64,000 nucleotides of DNA from Roseovarius nitratireducens (GCF_002925845.1 NZ_PDNI01000058.1:384276-448275), one strand, 5' to 3'. Positions 49,601 to 59,700 are shown, numbered from the stretch's first letter. Translations and numbers: made by a program. Notes: a model not told the origin generated them from the letters alone.

Positions 49601-52600
49601 AGCACGGCCCCGTTGACAAGTATGTCGCGAGCGAGCTGGGCTATGATCTCGACGACATGCTGGGCACGCCCGAAAAGAAGGGGTATTTCGCCGCCGAGCA
49701 GGTCGATGCGCTGGCTCTGGCGATCAACAACGTCAGTCAGGGCAAGGGCTTCATCATTGGCGATCAGACCGGAATCGGCAAGGGCCGGTTCGTGGCGGCC
49801 ATGCTGCGTCATGCCGAGAAACAGGGGAAGATCCCGATCTTCGTGACCGAGAAACCCGGTCTCTATGCCGACATGGTGCGCGATCTGCGCGATATAGGCA
49901 TGGCCGACGCGCAGGACGGGATCATCGCGACGAACAACACGCTCGACGCCATCCCGATCACGGGGCCGGATGACACCTTTACCAGGGCGGCACCGAAGGA
50001 GCGAAAGGCTCTCTTCAACGCGCTGATGTCGGGAAAGCTGCCCGAAGGCAAGCGGTTCGTGTTCACCACCTACGACCAGATGCAGACCGCGCAGGGCAAG
50101 TGGCCCGAGCGCGCCAACGCGATCCGCGCTGCGGCCCCCAATGCCGTCATCATCATGGATGAAAGCCACAACGCGGGCGGCAGCGCGGGCGCGTCCCGCA
50201 ACGTGCGAGAGCCCGGCGCGATGCCGGAGAACCGTGCCGAGTTCTTCCGCGACCTGGTCGATATGAGCGCGGGATCGGTGTTCTCGTCGGCGACCTACGC
50301 CAAGAACCCCACGGTCATGTCGCTCTACCGCTCGACCAACCTGAGCCTTGCGCTGCCAGAGGGCAGCCGCATGGACGATCTCGGCCCGGCCATCGAGCGC
50401 GGCGGCGTGCCCCTGCAACAGGTGATTGCCAATGCCATCGCGGGCGACGGCCAATACCTGCGGCGTGAGAAATCCTTTGCCGGGATCGACTTCAACTTCA
50501 CGCACGAGCTCGGCGACGACAACCCGATCAAGGTGGATCGGGATATGGCCATCAACGTCTCGCAGGTGATGGGCGAGATCGCGATGTTCGACTCCGAGGT
50601 CATGTCTGGCGTGCGCGAGAGCTTCATCGCGCAAATCCAGGGTGAGGGCCTGATGGCGGGCAATGACGGATTCGTCGGCCCGGATTCGATCTCCAAGACC
50701 AGCGACAACCCGTTTGCGTCGAGCTTTCACAACCTCGTCAGCCAGTTCCTTCTCGGCGTGAAGGTGAACGAGGTCGCCGACATGGCGATCAACAAATGGA
50801 AGGCCGGCGAGAAGCCCATCCTCGGCGTGATGAACGTCAACTCGTCGGTGATAAACGAGTACATGGCCGTGAATGGCATTCATGAGGACGGCCAGGAGGT
50901 CGATCTGAATTTCACGACCATCGTGGACCGCTACCTCGAGCGCCTGCGCCGCATCAAGATCGAGAAATCCGACAACACGCAGTTCTACTACACCATGACC
51001 GACGCGGACATGGGCGACGCCGCCGCGGCGGAAATGCGGCGGGTGCGCGATCTGATCTACAGCCTGCCGATCGAGGACATGCCTGGATCGCCTGTCGATG
51101 CGATGCTCGACCGGATGCGCGCGGCGGGTATGAAGGTCGATGAGATCACGGGCCGCAGCACCGTGATCGAGGACGGCCGCCGCGCCACACGCTCGCCGGG
51201 GCAGGGCGAGAACAAGCGCCGAATGAACGAGTATAATTCCGGCGCGCTCGATGGGCTGGTGATATCGTCATCCGGGGCGACGGGCTTTTCCATGCACGCG
51301 ACCGACGCACCGAACAACGACGGCAAAAAGCGGCACATGATCATCGCCCAGCCCCATGCCGATATCAACGTGTTCATGCAGATGCTCGGGCGCATCAACC
51401 GCACCGGCCAGACCGTGTTGCCGGAATACACGCTCGCAGTCTCCAACCTGTCGCTCGAGCGGCGCGTGGCGGCGATCCTGTCGAAGAAGATGGCGTCGCT
51501 CAACGCCAACACGACAGCCGCGAAGCGTGGGGCGACGTCGCTCGGCGATGGCGCGGATTTCATCAACGAGGTGGGCGATCACGTCGTGCGCCGCTACCTT
51601 GCCGACAACAATGATCTCGCCATCAGGACGGGCCTTGTCGAGGGCGATGCCGACGGTGACCAGAACGGCAAGATCGAGGGCATTGCCAAGAAGCTGACCG
51701 GGCGGTTCGCGTTTCTGCACCCCGACGAGGTGGACCGGCACTACGAGGCCATCGGCTCGGCGTTCCGTGACTACATGGCGCAACTCGAGGTCGAGGGCAG
51801 CAACCCCCTCGAGGCGAAAACCCTCGACCTCGAGGCGAAGACCATCAGTTCTTTTGTGCTGTCCGAGGGTCATGGCACTGATAGCCTTCTCGATGCCGAT
51901 CTGACGCTCGAGAAGATCGACGCCAAGAAACCGGGCAAGCCGTACACCGCGCAGCGTGTCGATGAGCTCGTCAACGAAGGGCTCGACGGCAAGACCCCGG
52001 ATGCGTGGTTGAAAGATGCACAGGACGCGCTCGACGCGAAGATGCCCGCCTACCAGACCAAGCTCGAAGAGGACAAGGCGGATCGTGAGAAGAGGCTGGC
52101 CGCCGCGCAAGACACCGCGAGGCAGGCCGAGGCCGCGATCCCACGGCTGGAAGAATCCCTCGAGAAGGCAAAGGTTGCGCGCGACGAGGTGAACGCGGCG
52201 GACGACGACGCCAGAAAGGCGGCGGCGGATGCCGTCAAGAAGGCCGACAAGGCGCTCTCGCAGGCGCGGCGTCACGTCACCAAGACCAAGCGGGACGTCG
52301 AGAAGGCGGCCGCGCTCATCGAGGACGTCGAAAACCGCATGAAGCGGCAGGAGCAGGCGGTCGCGAGCATCAAGACGGCGCTGGAAGGCGTTGTCCCGGG
52401 GGCGACATACCGCATCACGACACCGTCCTTTGACACTCCGGCGGTGGTGATCGAGACCGATCTGTCCCAGCAGGGGGCAAACCCGACAGCGGCGGGCGCA
52501 ATCCGCGTGCGCTTTGCCGTGGCCGACAACATGCGCGAGATCGCCTTCTCGCTCAACCAGATCATGAACCAGAGCGCCGAGGCGAACATCACGCCTGATC

Positions 52601-55600
52601 CCAACCTCAACTGGAAACCGGCGTTCACGGCGGGGCAGAGCGTGTCGCGCGAGCAGCGGTGGATGGCGACAGGCAACCTTATCGCCGGGGTCGACCGCTT
52701 CAAGAACAGCACCGGGCAGATCGTGATCTACACGACCGCTGATGGGCGTCAGCGCACCGGGCTTCTCATGCCCAAGAAATTCGACCCAGCACAGGAGTTG
52801 GACAAGGAGGACGTCCGTTTCCCCGACACCGCGACGGCGGCCGCGTTCCTGCAACAGTATGATGCGGTTCTGAAAACCGCCGACAAGAACGTGAGTTTCC
52901 AGCAGGACGGCGCCGACTTCAAGCTCCGCGTGGGCAAGGCGCGGGGCCGGGCCTTCTTCTTGCTCAAGGCGGTGCAGTCCTACATCCGCGATTTCCGTGA
53001 CACCGGGAAGGGCTATGTGGGCCGGATCAATCGCGGTGATCTGAAAACCGTGCTCGACATCTATGCCGATAATCTCGGGGTGTCCTATGTCGCTGACAAT
53101 TTCAAGGATGCGGCGCGCGAGGTTTCCGGGCAGGAAACCCCTGATTTCGAGGCCGGGGCGGGCAGCGAGGTAAAGGCCGCACGCGGGCGGCGCGCAGGCG
53201 CGGGGAGCACGACCTTCACGGAAGAAGGCGCGCGCCAGTTGCGCAATGACCTCGAGGCCGAGCTTTCGCGGTTCGTCAAGTCCGGTCGGATAAAGCTGCG
53301 CCTGGCCGGCGGCTTTACATATGGCGGCTTCACTCTCGACGGGTTCTTCTACGACAACGTGATCGGTGTTGGCGCCAAGGCCCCGGAGGGGCCGATGGGC
53401 ATTCTGCGCCACGAGATCATCCACGCGCTCCGCAGCAAGGAGCTTTGGGGCCGTGATTACGGCCTGTTCACCAAGGACGAATGGCGCACGCTGGCCAAGG
53501 CTGCCCGGCGCATCCCGCATATCCGCGAGCGTGTCGAGCGTGAGTATGCCGATCTGAACACCGCGGGCCAGACCGAGGAAATGATCGCCGAAATGTTCCG
53601 CGAGTGGATGCAGGAGCGCGAGACGCGCAGCGAGGCGGGCAAGGCCCTCGACAAGCTGCGCCGGATCATCGAGGCCATCGCGAACGCTCTGCGCCGCAAC
53701 GGGGCGAACGAGGCCGCTCAGGTGATGGAGCGTATCCGTTCGGGCGAGGTTGGCGGGCGCGGCCCGGACGGCCCCGGTGGGCCAGGTGCTGGGGGCGTCA
53801 AGGCCAGCCGCCGTCGCTCCGACCCGTCATCGCCGCGCGGTGTGCCGCACCCCAAGCCCCGCCAGTGGCGCAAGAAGGGTGGTGACCTCTGGCGCGATTT
53901 CCTCTCCGATGCGATGGGGGGCGGCCCGCTTGGTAAATACAACCTCCTGGCGCTTGTTCCGGGCCGACCGCTCTTTGAAGAGCTCGGGCGCAACCTGCCC
54001 GGCGCACAGACCTATCTGCGTCTCAAGGAAAAGATGGACGCAATGCGCCAGGAGTGGCACGCCAAGACCGACACCGTGGCGCGCGAGTGGATCAAGCTGG
54101 GCAACCAGAATACCGAGGCCAATGGTCGCCTCATGGACCTCATGCACCGCGCGACGCTGGCTGGCGTGGACCCATCCAGGGACTTTGATCGCGGCAAGTA
54201 TGACGATGATTTCGCCGATCAGCGCTACATGACGTGGCTGAACCTGCGCCGCGAGTTCGAGGCGCTGCCGCGAGACTATCAGCGCATGTTCCGCAAGGTG
54301 CGCAACGAATACAGCAACATGGCCGACGAGTTCGAGAAGGCCGTGATAGAGAACATCCAGACCGCGCAGAAGGTCGCCCTCAAGCGCGCCCAGAAGGCCC
54401 ATGACAAGGAAATGCGTCGGATCACCGACGAGGGCCTGACCGGGCAGGAGAAGCAGGACGCCATCGACGAGGCGAAGCACATGCTCGGCCAGGCGAAAGC
54501 CCGCATGGGCTGGGCGCAGAACGCGCGGGTAGCGGAATTGCGCGCGCAGTTCGAGTCCAACCGTCTCTCGGGGCCTTATTTCCCGCTGGCGCGTTTCGGC
54601 AAATATTTTGTGGCCGCACGCGACGAGAAAGGCCGGGTAGTCTCCTTCTCGCGGTTCGAGAAACAGCGCCAGCAGCGCGACGAGGCGAAGCGCATGGAAG
54701 CCGAGGGCTACGAGGTGGAGCGCGGCGTGCTGGGCGAGAGCGACGCAGATCTCAAGAAGATGGTCGATCCGTCCTTCGTGGCCGATATCGAGAACCTTCT
54801 GGGGACGTGGGATGTGGACCCGGCCGTCATGGACACGGTCTGGCAGAAATGGCTGGAAACGCTGCCGGATCAGTCGATCCGCACCAGCCGCATTCACCGC
54901 AAGGGCCAATCGGGTTTCAGCAAGGATGCGCTGCGCGCCTTCACCCACCATATGTTTCACGGGGCACACCAACTGGCCCGCCTGAAATACGGGCTACAGA
55001 TGGAGGACGCGGTCAGCGACGCCTACGACGAGGCCGCCCTGAGCCGCGACGCGAACCGCGCGACGCTCGTGGTCGACGAAATGAACCGCCGCCACCAGTA
55101 CACGATGCAACCCAACGTCGCGCCGTGGGCCAGCGGGATCACGTCTTTGGCGTTCGTTTGGTATCTCGGGGCAACCCCGGCAGCGGCGATGGTCAACATG
55201 ACGCAGACGACCGTCATGGGCGTGCCGCTGATGCGCGCCGCCTTCCAGGGCACCAGCATTGGCGAGATCGGCAAGCAGTTGGGCAAGGCCAGCATGGATT
55301 TTGTGCAAGGCCGGGGGTCCGCCGACAACTCGCCGCGCCTCACCGAGGATGAAAAGGCCGCACTCGACGAAGCCTACCGCCGGGGCACGATCGACAAGAC
55401 GCAGGCGCACGAGCTCGCGAGTGTGGCCGAGACCGGGATCGAGTATAGCGGGACGCGCGAGAAGATCATGCGGTTCTTCTCCTATATGTTCCACAAGGCC
55501 GAGGTCTTTAACCGAGAGGTCACGTTCCTCGCCAGCTATCGCCTCGCGCGCGACAAGGGGCTCATGCAGGAGAAGGCCATCGACCGCGCCGCCTCGCTGA

Positions 55601-56649
55601 CGTGGAAAATCCATTTCGACTACCAGGGCAGTTCCCGCGCCCGGTTCATGCAACCGGATTTTGCGAGGGTGCTCCTGATCTTTCGACAGCACAGCGTGAA
55701 CCTTCTGTATCGCCTGTTTCGCGACACGCAGCAGACGTTCGAGGGCAAGACCGAGGCCGACCGGCGCGAGGCGAAAGCGCAGCTTGTCGGCATCACCCTG
55801 TCGATGATGGCGCACGCCGGGATCACCGGCACATGGGGCTACGGGCTCATCACTATGCTCCTGAGCATGTTCTTCCCCGGTGACGATGACGATATCGACG
55901 AATGGCTGCACGACGCGCTTCTGCTCGAGGGCAACGGCATGGGCACGGCGGCGTGGAATTACACGATGGGCATGGCGCTCAAGGGCGTTCCCGGCCATGT
56001 GACCGGCGTGGCGCTGTCCGAGCGCATCGGTATGCCGAACCTGTGGTTCCGTGGGCCGTTCTACGACATGGAGGCCGCCGACACGTTGCAGCACTATGTC
56101 CACGAGGCGCTGGGGCCCGCGGCCAGCATCTTGTTCAGCATGGGGCGCGGTATCCAGCAGGTCTCGGAGGGCAACGTGTGGCGCGGGGCCGAGTCGATGG
56201 TGCCGAAGATGGCGAACGACCTGTCGCAGGGCTTCCGCTACGGGCTCAATGGCGTTCAGAACAGCAATGGCGATCCGATCCTCGAGGACGTGTCGCCATA
56301 CCAGGCCATCGTGCAGGCCGTGGGTTTCACCCCGGCTCAACTGGCCGAGCGGTATGACGACATGAGCCGGATGCGTGACATGGAGCGCCAGATCGAGCAG
56401 GAGCGGTCCTCGCTGCACCGTGAGGCAGGTGATGCCGTCATGGACGGGAAGGGGCTCCCGCGACACGTCCTCAAGAAGATCAGGGCGTTCAACAAGGCGC
56501 ACCCCACCTTCCCGATCACGGGCGACACGCTGCGCCGTTCCATGAAGTCCCGCAAGCGGTGGAGCGAAGGCGTTGCGGGTGGTATCAATATCAACCCCCG
56601 ACTGCGCTCGCAGATCGAGGAAGGCATGGCCCCTCGCCTCTACGAGTAA
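43684..56649 (+). CDS. Giant polyvalent protein: InPase-like, adenine methylase, SBNO helicase, zincin, PLxRFG
   Basis: 4,321 residues, one intact frame of 13 kb. In order: glycine/alanine-rich hydrophobic segments (about 270-440); a disordered acidic region with repeated beta modules (RITVQGQ..., EVALRDADGRDYTGVFLRED); an inorganic-pyrophosphatase-like domain of polyvalent proteins (about 878-1009, MPAHYGRILKTEGADGDHVDFYMG); an N6-adenine methylase (EPSAGNGML at about 1488, NPPF at 1545-1548); a Strawberry-notch-like SF2 helicase (DQTGIGKG at about 2027, DESHN at about 2159, QMLGRINRTGQ); a coiled coil; a zincin (HEIIH at 3243-3247); PLARFG (3634-3639), the PLxRFG signature; and a long helical C-terminus with membrane-like helices. 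Such proteins are thought to be packed in the head and ejected with DNA to protect and process it, as P1 DarB is. The GTG at 43684 has AAGGGGA upstream. Confidence 0.9.
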   Translation: MARKNVFALDPVEYELERQEAQRQGRGIFEEKKPKAPAPALKPDGSPDYGRIATDTQVPRNLIIALTDAAGLKNGAQKGAFATEAASRIGQEMAAGKDARAALASILGEDAPVDDLIKAAKAVPEYDRIGTEGDEAAQADPTESGSALGDAGKQFAGGVAKGSGASVEGFGLLRTSRLYDPLNLINDEGKERVGEATRSVADAMREWGEETQAGVSPQSLEAIKGSTPDGDLFKPSTWSLGEKPSLRGYAMLTMDVLGSLAPVVVSSVIGTPGAGAAVGGMQSGGAGAEMAREIVQSAAKERVEGPDGEMISRLEADSSYYRDLREQGESHEVAVQKTTEAAERLAALYAAPIGALGGAFTGTLVTGGMRGLAGRSAATRVGGGAALGAAEESAQEVAEGMAAKAGAGQAAGMDVDVTEGTFGDAILGALGGGPVGAVGGIATEGPATRDEDDETPPPAQLPPPDTPPLPSPEPTGPIGRAAQKAPGMLTGDFEEGTRITVQGQGSNPFEAEFVEETPNGVRLRDETGPILIPRQDIESGAVQIGQAERRTPTGMFPDMKPGAEVALRDADGRDYTGVFLREDEGGVAVRIAGQEITLSPQEFDEARDAAQRDETDAPKEAEAQDQGADEAGAAIEIPEGVDPGEVEQIASDLINEQDMDRPSAEAQAIQTIQQRMEEERAAEEQAAIPGAQDMAEQGEVTPPDEGQAQGEVAPVEPQPPASVEGVDPDLDTPQSPELQAEWWKSLPRLRKAAKDIGMTKEALADEWSDKGALTAAVDAELGRLGDTAQQSGLSQNPAQEPENVDDIDVDALIGQNLDEMDAEDAALVGDESNTSGVVEQEQGEGEPQTDEADPAADIEQAAQETEENPTPAQAEAENYKTGKAEWQGRTLSIENRKGSMRRKVGPDGETAWEVEMPAHYGRILKTEGADGDHVDFYMGDNPASESVWVIDQMDADTGRYDEHKVMLGFDNANAAAETYMDGFSDGKGPDRLGGMRKMSVTGFNEWLEGDTTAPVTPMAKRQDKDAAQAGDDTNPKGPRVVVNEVGADGLTESERAAGKAPLDLVTVTDVYGDTHRVSKRTLDSDRPMLRRFNANGEEIDGSLLSRDNIDTDGTGVTATFADSPVIGGGRTADKPLASEAAIKRAIRKRGQKVEDFDIQEVNGGYLGVRKTGSEAAEAEAAGWTEDATPPDEPQPREAESVDVRTLPGKHGKVDTNLVKINMRKWPEGYDVTGSYDIPGFAGGTLSTPYRQFYPTKHEAAAAALKMSVGRNTFPDEPRAPFPTQKHVSDGRKIRQFLEELATPEAWAAEVEAESPSVSIEQDAENRSTSTGDAPAETVEDIDVDALISENLDQMEAEDAAESEASTSDEQRITDSFLEAFRAGERFARITQARKRAGEALGRDIEVSDFTMLEEAIEAAVVMRAREIVAGESDPVTVYADLLDLYDAQPILSERTPEKMRNQAYSTPAPLAYVASRLVGIGDRTRVVEPSAGNGMLLIEAAPENVQANELQPHRAAQLERIFPGSVSQGDAMDMTAAPFDVLITNPPFGRVMNEDTRQKKEWAFGDTGVKTKEIDHAMAYRYLEQMPDDGRAVLIVGSVKKTGDRKKNYQERSKLTFYKTLFDHYNVTEHFTVNGDLYKRQGAAWPVDVIVIDGRAPSARAYPMAEPPEVLSTWAEIGRKLNDAPDVDTTGRGPGDAVGGGAEGDGPDGGAVSPTGDAAGQPDAGRSDRPSGSRGTGGLSVEPGRGARGDTGGDGEPVGGNGQPAVEPDAAPDVSGEEGRPETGTDGASEPVGVSERHREPGGVGPRTAGQAAQEGVQKTGDAVKDAGAAIKAILNAKIDPNKTGAMGAGFLQDVYEQIEPHLKSAWDNVTGAAKDFKEAVGLFLRAVREQMGLTTAELRNLQPYLAKFVEDAKAAWGKPKSERGPARENTEAETDFQVAYQPRSSAQFRIGSLVPRAMEQAAQEALDKIEAKHGPVDKYVASELGYDLDDMLGTPEKKGYFAAEQVDALALAINNVSQGKGFIIGDQTGIGKGRFVAAMLRHAEKQGKIPIFVTEKPGLYADMVRDLRDIGMADAQDGIIATNNTLDAIPITGPDDTFTRAAPKERKALFNALMSGKLPEGKRFVFTTYDQMQTAQGKWPERANAIRAAAPNAVIIMDESHNAGGSAGASRNVREPGAMPENRAEFFRDLVDMSAGSVFSSATYAKNPTVMSLYRSTNLSLALPEGSRMDDLGPAIERGGVPLQQVIANAIAGDGQYLRREKSFAGIDFNFTHELGDDNPIKVDRDMAINVSQVMGEIAMFDSEVMSGVRESFIAQIQGEGLMAGNDGFVGPDSISKTSDNPFASSFHNLVSQFLLGVKVNEVADMAINKWKAGEKPILGVMNVNSSVINEYMAVNGIHEDGQEVDLNFTTIVDRYLERLRRIKIEKSDNTQFYYTMTDADMGDAAAAEMRRVRDLIYSLPIEDMPGSPVDAMLDRMRAAGMKVDEITGRSTVIEDGRRATRSPGQGENKRRMNEYNSGALDGLVISSSGATGFSMHATDAPNNDGKKRHMIIAQPHADINVFMQMLGRINRTGQTVLPEYTLAVSNLSLERRVAAILSKKMASLNANTTAAKRGATSLGDGADFINEVGDHVVRRYLADNNDLAIRTGLVEGDADGDQNGKIEGIAKKLTGRFAFLHPDEVDRHYEAIGSAFRDYMAQLEVEGSNPLEAKTLDLEAKTISSFVLSEGHGTDSLLDADLTLEKIDAKKPGKPYTAQRVDELVNEGLDGKTPDAWLKDAQDALDAKMPAYQTKLEEDKADREKRLAAAQDTARQAEAAIPRLEESLEKAKVARDEVNAADDDARKAAADAVKKADKALSQARRHVTKTKRDVEKAAALIEDVENRMKRQEQAVASIKTALEGVVPGATYRITTPSFDTPAVVIETDLSQQGANPTAAGAIRVRFAVADNMREIAFSLNQIMNQSAEANITPDPNLNWKPAFTAGQSVSREQRWMATGNLIAGVDRFKNSTGQIVIYTTADGRQRTGLLMPKKFDPAQELDKEDVRFPDTATAAAFLQQYDAVLKTADKNVSFQQDGADFKLRVGKARGRAFFLLKAVQSYIRDFRDTGKGYVGRINRGDLKTVLDIYADNLGVSYVADNFKDAAREVSGQETPDFEAGAGSEVKAARGRRAGAGSTTFTEEGARQLRNDLEAELSRFVKSGRIKLRLAGGFTYGGFTLDGFFYDNVIGVGAKAPEGPMGILRHEIIHALRSKELWGRDYGLFTKDEWRTLAKAARRIPHIRERVEREYADLNTAGQTEEMIAEMFREWMQERETRSEAGKALDKLRRIIEAIANALRRNGANEAAQVMERIRSGEVGGRGPDGPGGPGAGGVKASRRRSDPSSPRGVPHPKPRQWRKKGGDLWRDFLSDAMGGGPLGKYNLLALVPGRPLFEELGRNLPGAQTYLRLKEKMDAMRQEWHAKTDTVAREWIKLGNQNTEANGRLMDLMHRATLAGVDPSRDFDRGKYDDDFADQRYMTWLNLRREFEALPRDYQRMFRKVRNEYSNMADEFEKAVIENIQTAQKVALKRAQKAHDKEMRRITDEGLTGQEKQDAIDEAKHMLGQAKARMGWAQNARVAELRAQFESNRLSGPYFPLARFGKYFVAARDEKGRVVSFSRFEKQRQQRDEAKRMEAEGYEVERGVLGESDADLKKMVDPSFVADIENLLGTWDVDPAVMDTVWQKWLETLPDQSIRTSRIHRKGQSGFSKDALRAFTHHMFHGAHQLARLKYGLQMEDAVSDAYDEAALSRDANRATLVVDEMNRRHQYTMQPNVAPWASGITSLAFVWYLGATPAAAMVNMTQTTVMGVPLMRAAFQGTSIGEIGKQLGKASMDFVQGRGSADNSPRLTEDEKAALDEAYRRGTIDKTQAHELASVAETGIEYSGTREKIMRFFSYMFHKAEVFNREVTFLASYRLARDKGLMQEKAIDRAASLTWKIHFDYQGSSRARFMQPDFARVLLIFRQHSVNLLYRLFRDTQQTFEGKTEADRREAKAQLVGITLSMMAHAGITGTWGYGLITMLLSMFFPGDDDDIDEWLHDALLLEGNGMGTAAWNYTMGMALKGVPGHVTGVALSERIGMPNLWFRGPFYDMEAADTLQHYVHEALGPAASILFSMGRGIQQVSEGNVWRGAESMVPKMANDLSQGFRYGLNGVQNSNGDPILEDVSPYQAIVQAVGFTPAQLAERYDDMSRMRDMERQIEQERSSLHREAGDAVMDGKGLPRHVLKKIRAFNKAHPTFPITGDTLRRSMKSRKRWSEGVAGGININPRLRSQIEEGMAPRLYE

Positions 56650-56673
56650 GGTGGCGGGTTTCGCGCGCCTACT

Positions 56674-56711
56674 TCATGTGGTATGGATAGGCCAGCAACG
56701 CGCAAGATGTG
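56674..56711 (+). promoter_or_regulatory. Repeated late leader element, copy 4 (DGR fibre)
   Basis: TCATGTGGTATG (56674-56685) matches the first box of copies 1 and 2 at 10 of 12 positions. GCGCAAGATGTG (56700-56711) follows after 14 nt, 36 nt before the ATG at 56748. Confidence 0.6.
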
Positions 56712-56747
56712 TGCTGCAAGCTGACTTTCTCAGGTCGAGGCTTTGCA

Positions 56748-59700
56748 ATGCCAGACTCTTGCGCCGTTTCGGGCTCCATCAGGGATATCGGTTTTCAGCC
56801 GGAAGAGGGTGCGATCGTTCGCTTCACTCTTCTTGGCGCGAAGGCCGTGCGCCAATCCAATTCGCTCGTCGTGCCGGATTTCGTCGAGGCGACCACTGAC
56901 GCGAATGGCGACTTCACCGAGAGCCTGATCCCGAACAGCTATATCGTTGAGATCATCACGCCGAGCGGCGGATCTTCCGCGCCCCTGAACATCACCGTTC
57001 CTGACGCCGAGACGGCGATCTTGGCTCAGATCGTGGACCTGCCGCCCCCGGCGTCGCTGAACGCTGCCGAACAGGCTGTTGTGGATGCACAGGCGGCGCG
57101 GGACGCCGCGAGCGCCAGCGCCACGGCGGCTGTGACCAGCGAGACCAATGCAGCGACCAGCGAGGCGAATGCCGGGACCTCTGAAACGAATGCTGGTGCA
57201 TCTGCTCAACTCGCCGCCGATTGGGCTGAAAAGGGCGACGGCCAAGATGTTGATGGCGTCGGCACCCGCTCGGCCAAGCATCATGCCGGTCAGTCGGCGA
57301 CCAGCGCGAGCAATGCAGCCATCTCGGAGACGAACGCGGCTAACAGTGCAGCGGCGGCTGCAACGTCCGAGACCAACGCGGGGGCATCCGAGAGTGCGGC
57401 GACCGCCAGTGCGGGCGCGGCGTCTACCTCGGAGACCAACGCGGCCAACAGTGCATCGGCGGCGTCTACCTCGGAGACCAACGCGGCCAACAGTGCATCG
57501 GCGGCGGTCACATCGGAGACCAACGCGGCCAATAGCGCGAGCGCGGCGGCTGGTTCCGCGAGCGCCGCCGCCTCTTCGGAGACGAACGCGGCAACCAGCG
57601 AAACCAATGCGGCCGCCTCCCTGACGTCGATCCTCTCCCGCCACCTTGGCACCTATGTCGACGACCAGGCGGCGGATACGGCGCACCCAACTGCGACGGA
57701 CGGCGCGTTCTATTACAATTCCACCACCGACTCCCTTCGCCTGCGCTCGTCTGGCGCGTGGACTGAAGCCGTTCTGGACGCCAACGGGTTTCTGGCCGCG
57801 TCCAACAACCTGGGCGACCTGGGCGACGTGCCGACGGCAAAAACGAACCTCAGCCTCGGCACGGCGGCAGATGCAGATGTCCCTGCGGCGGGCGACGCCA
57901 CTGCTGCGCAGGTTGTCAAAGGCAACGATACGCGATTGAGCGATGCGCGTGCCCCGACTGCGCACACCCACGACCTATCCGACATCACCGATGCGGGCAC
58001 CGCGGCTTCGCAGGATAGCACGGCATTCGCCACCGCCACCCAGGGCACGAAGGCTGATAGCGCGCAACAGCCCCCGATTGAGGGTGCGTTCGTTGATGGC
58101 GACAAGACCAAGTTGGATCATATCTCCGTCACCCAGGCGGTTGATCTGGATGCGATGGAGACCCGCGTCAACCAACTTGATGCGTCAGTTGTTCTCTCGG
58201 GAACGTGGGACGCTTCCATAGGCACATTTCCCGGTGGCGGCGCTGCGCAGAGGGGCGAAAGCTGGATCGTCAGTGTCGGCGGGACAGTTGGCGGCGAGAC
58301 CTTTGTTGCGAATGATCGGATCGTCGCGACCTCGGACAACGCGAGCACCACGCTCTATGCCGATTGGCACAAGCTCGATTATACCGATGCTGTCTTGTCC
58401 GTGGCAGGCAAGACCGGAGCCGTGTCGCTGGTCAAAGCCGACATCGGGGATTTCAGCGATGCGGATTATGCAACGGCAGCGCAGGGCGCGAAGGCCGACA
58501 GCGCATTACAGCCGGGTGAAGCGGTAGAGAAAACAGCCGCAACCGGCTCAGCGGCCCTGCCGGTCGGCACGCAAGCGCAGCGCGACACTACCCCGGCGGC
58601 GGGGTATCTACGCTTTAACTCAGAGGCCGGCGCGTTCGAGGGCCACGATGGCTCTGACTGGGGCGCTATCGGCGGGTCGGCGTCCTCGGTGAATATCACC
58701 GGCGCGACCACGGTCTACGTTGACCAGCAGGAAACCTATACGATCACGGACTATTCGGCCTTCGCGACCTATGCCGTCGGCGCGGCGTCCGGCACAGTGA
58801 CCATCAACGGCGACACCATCACCTACACCGCGCCCGCGACGGACGGCTCGGAAACCCTGACGGTCACGAAAGACGGCGTGGCGGTTGACTTCGCAGTCAC
58901 CATCGCCCCTGCCGGGGTCGAGGCACCCACACATGTATCTCCGGCGGACGGCGCCACTGACATAGGTGGCACCCAGACACTTCAATCGTCGGCTTTCAGC
59001 TGGATCGGCCTGTCCGACACACACGCGTCCTCGGACTGGCAGCTAGCGACGGATGCTGCGTTCACCAACCTGGTCACCAGCACCACGGCGGATGCCACGA
59101 ACCTCACCACCTGGGAGGTCACGGGGCTGTCGGAGAGCCAGACCTATTACTGGCGCGTCCGCCACACCGGCACGAGCAACGGCACATCGGACTGGTCCAC
59201 CCCCACCAGCTTCACGACAGCGGCCAGCTTCGGCGGTCTGATCGGTGTCGCGGGCGACCAGGGTTTCGGCGTCGGGGAGTATCCGGACACGCTGCCAGCA
59301 GGCTTTTCCAACATGGCTGGCAATACCGATCCGGCCAATGCCAATTATGGCAACTACCAATACAGCGACGGCTCGATCATGGTGTTCGTGCCGCGCTTCT
59401 ACTACCGGATCGGCGACGCGGGATCACCCAACTACGGCACCTACGGCGCCAACGCGATCGACATTGCCGGGGTGGATACCTTTGCGGACGAGGCGTCGGC
59501 CAACGCCGCAGGCTACGCCATGCACCGGGCGTTCGTGGATGGCGGCGCGGTCAAGCACGGGTTCTTCGTGGACAAGTATCTATGCTCGCAGAATGCAGGT
59601 AACGACGCCGGCAAATCGGTTCAGAACGGCGTGCCGATCTCGCTGACCACATCCACCAGCTACACGCGCTCCGACGGCATGACGGGCTGCACGGGCATTC

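Noticed and set aside
44994-53520. Several long minus-strand frames opposite the giant gene (for example 45094-46908, 48820-50883, 51268-53520)
   Set aside because: All lie inside the 4,321-residue protein gene whose domains are recognisable; GC-rich third positions create long antisense frames.
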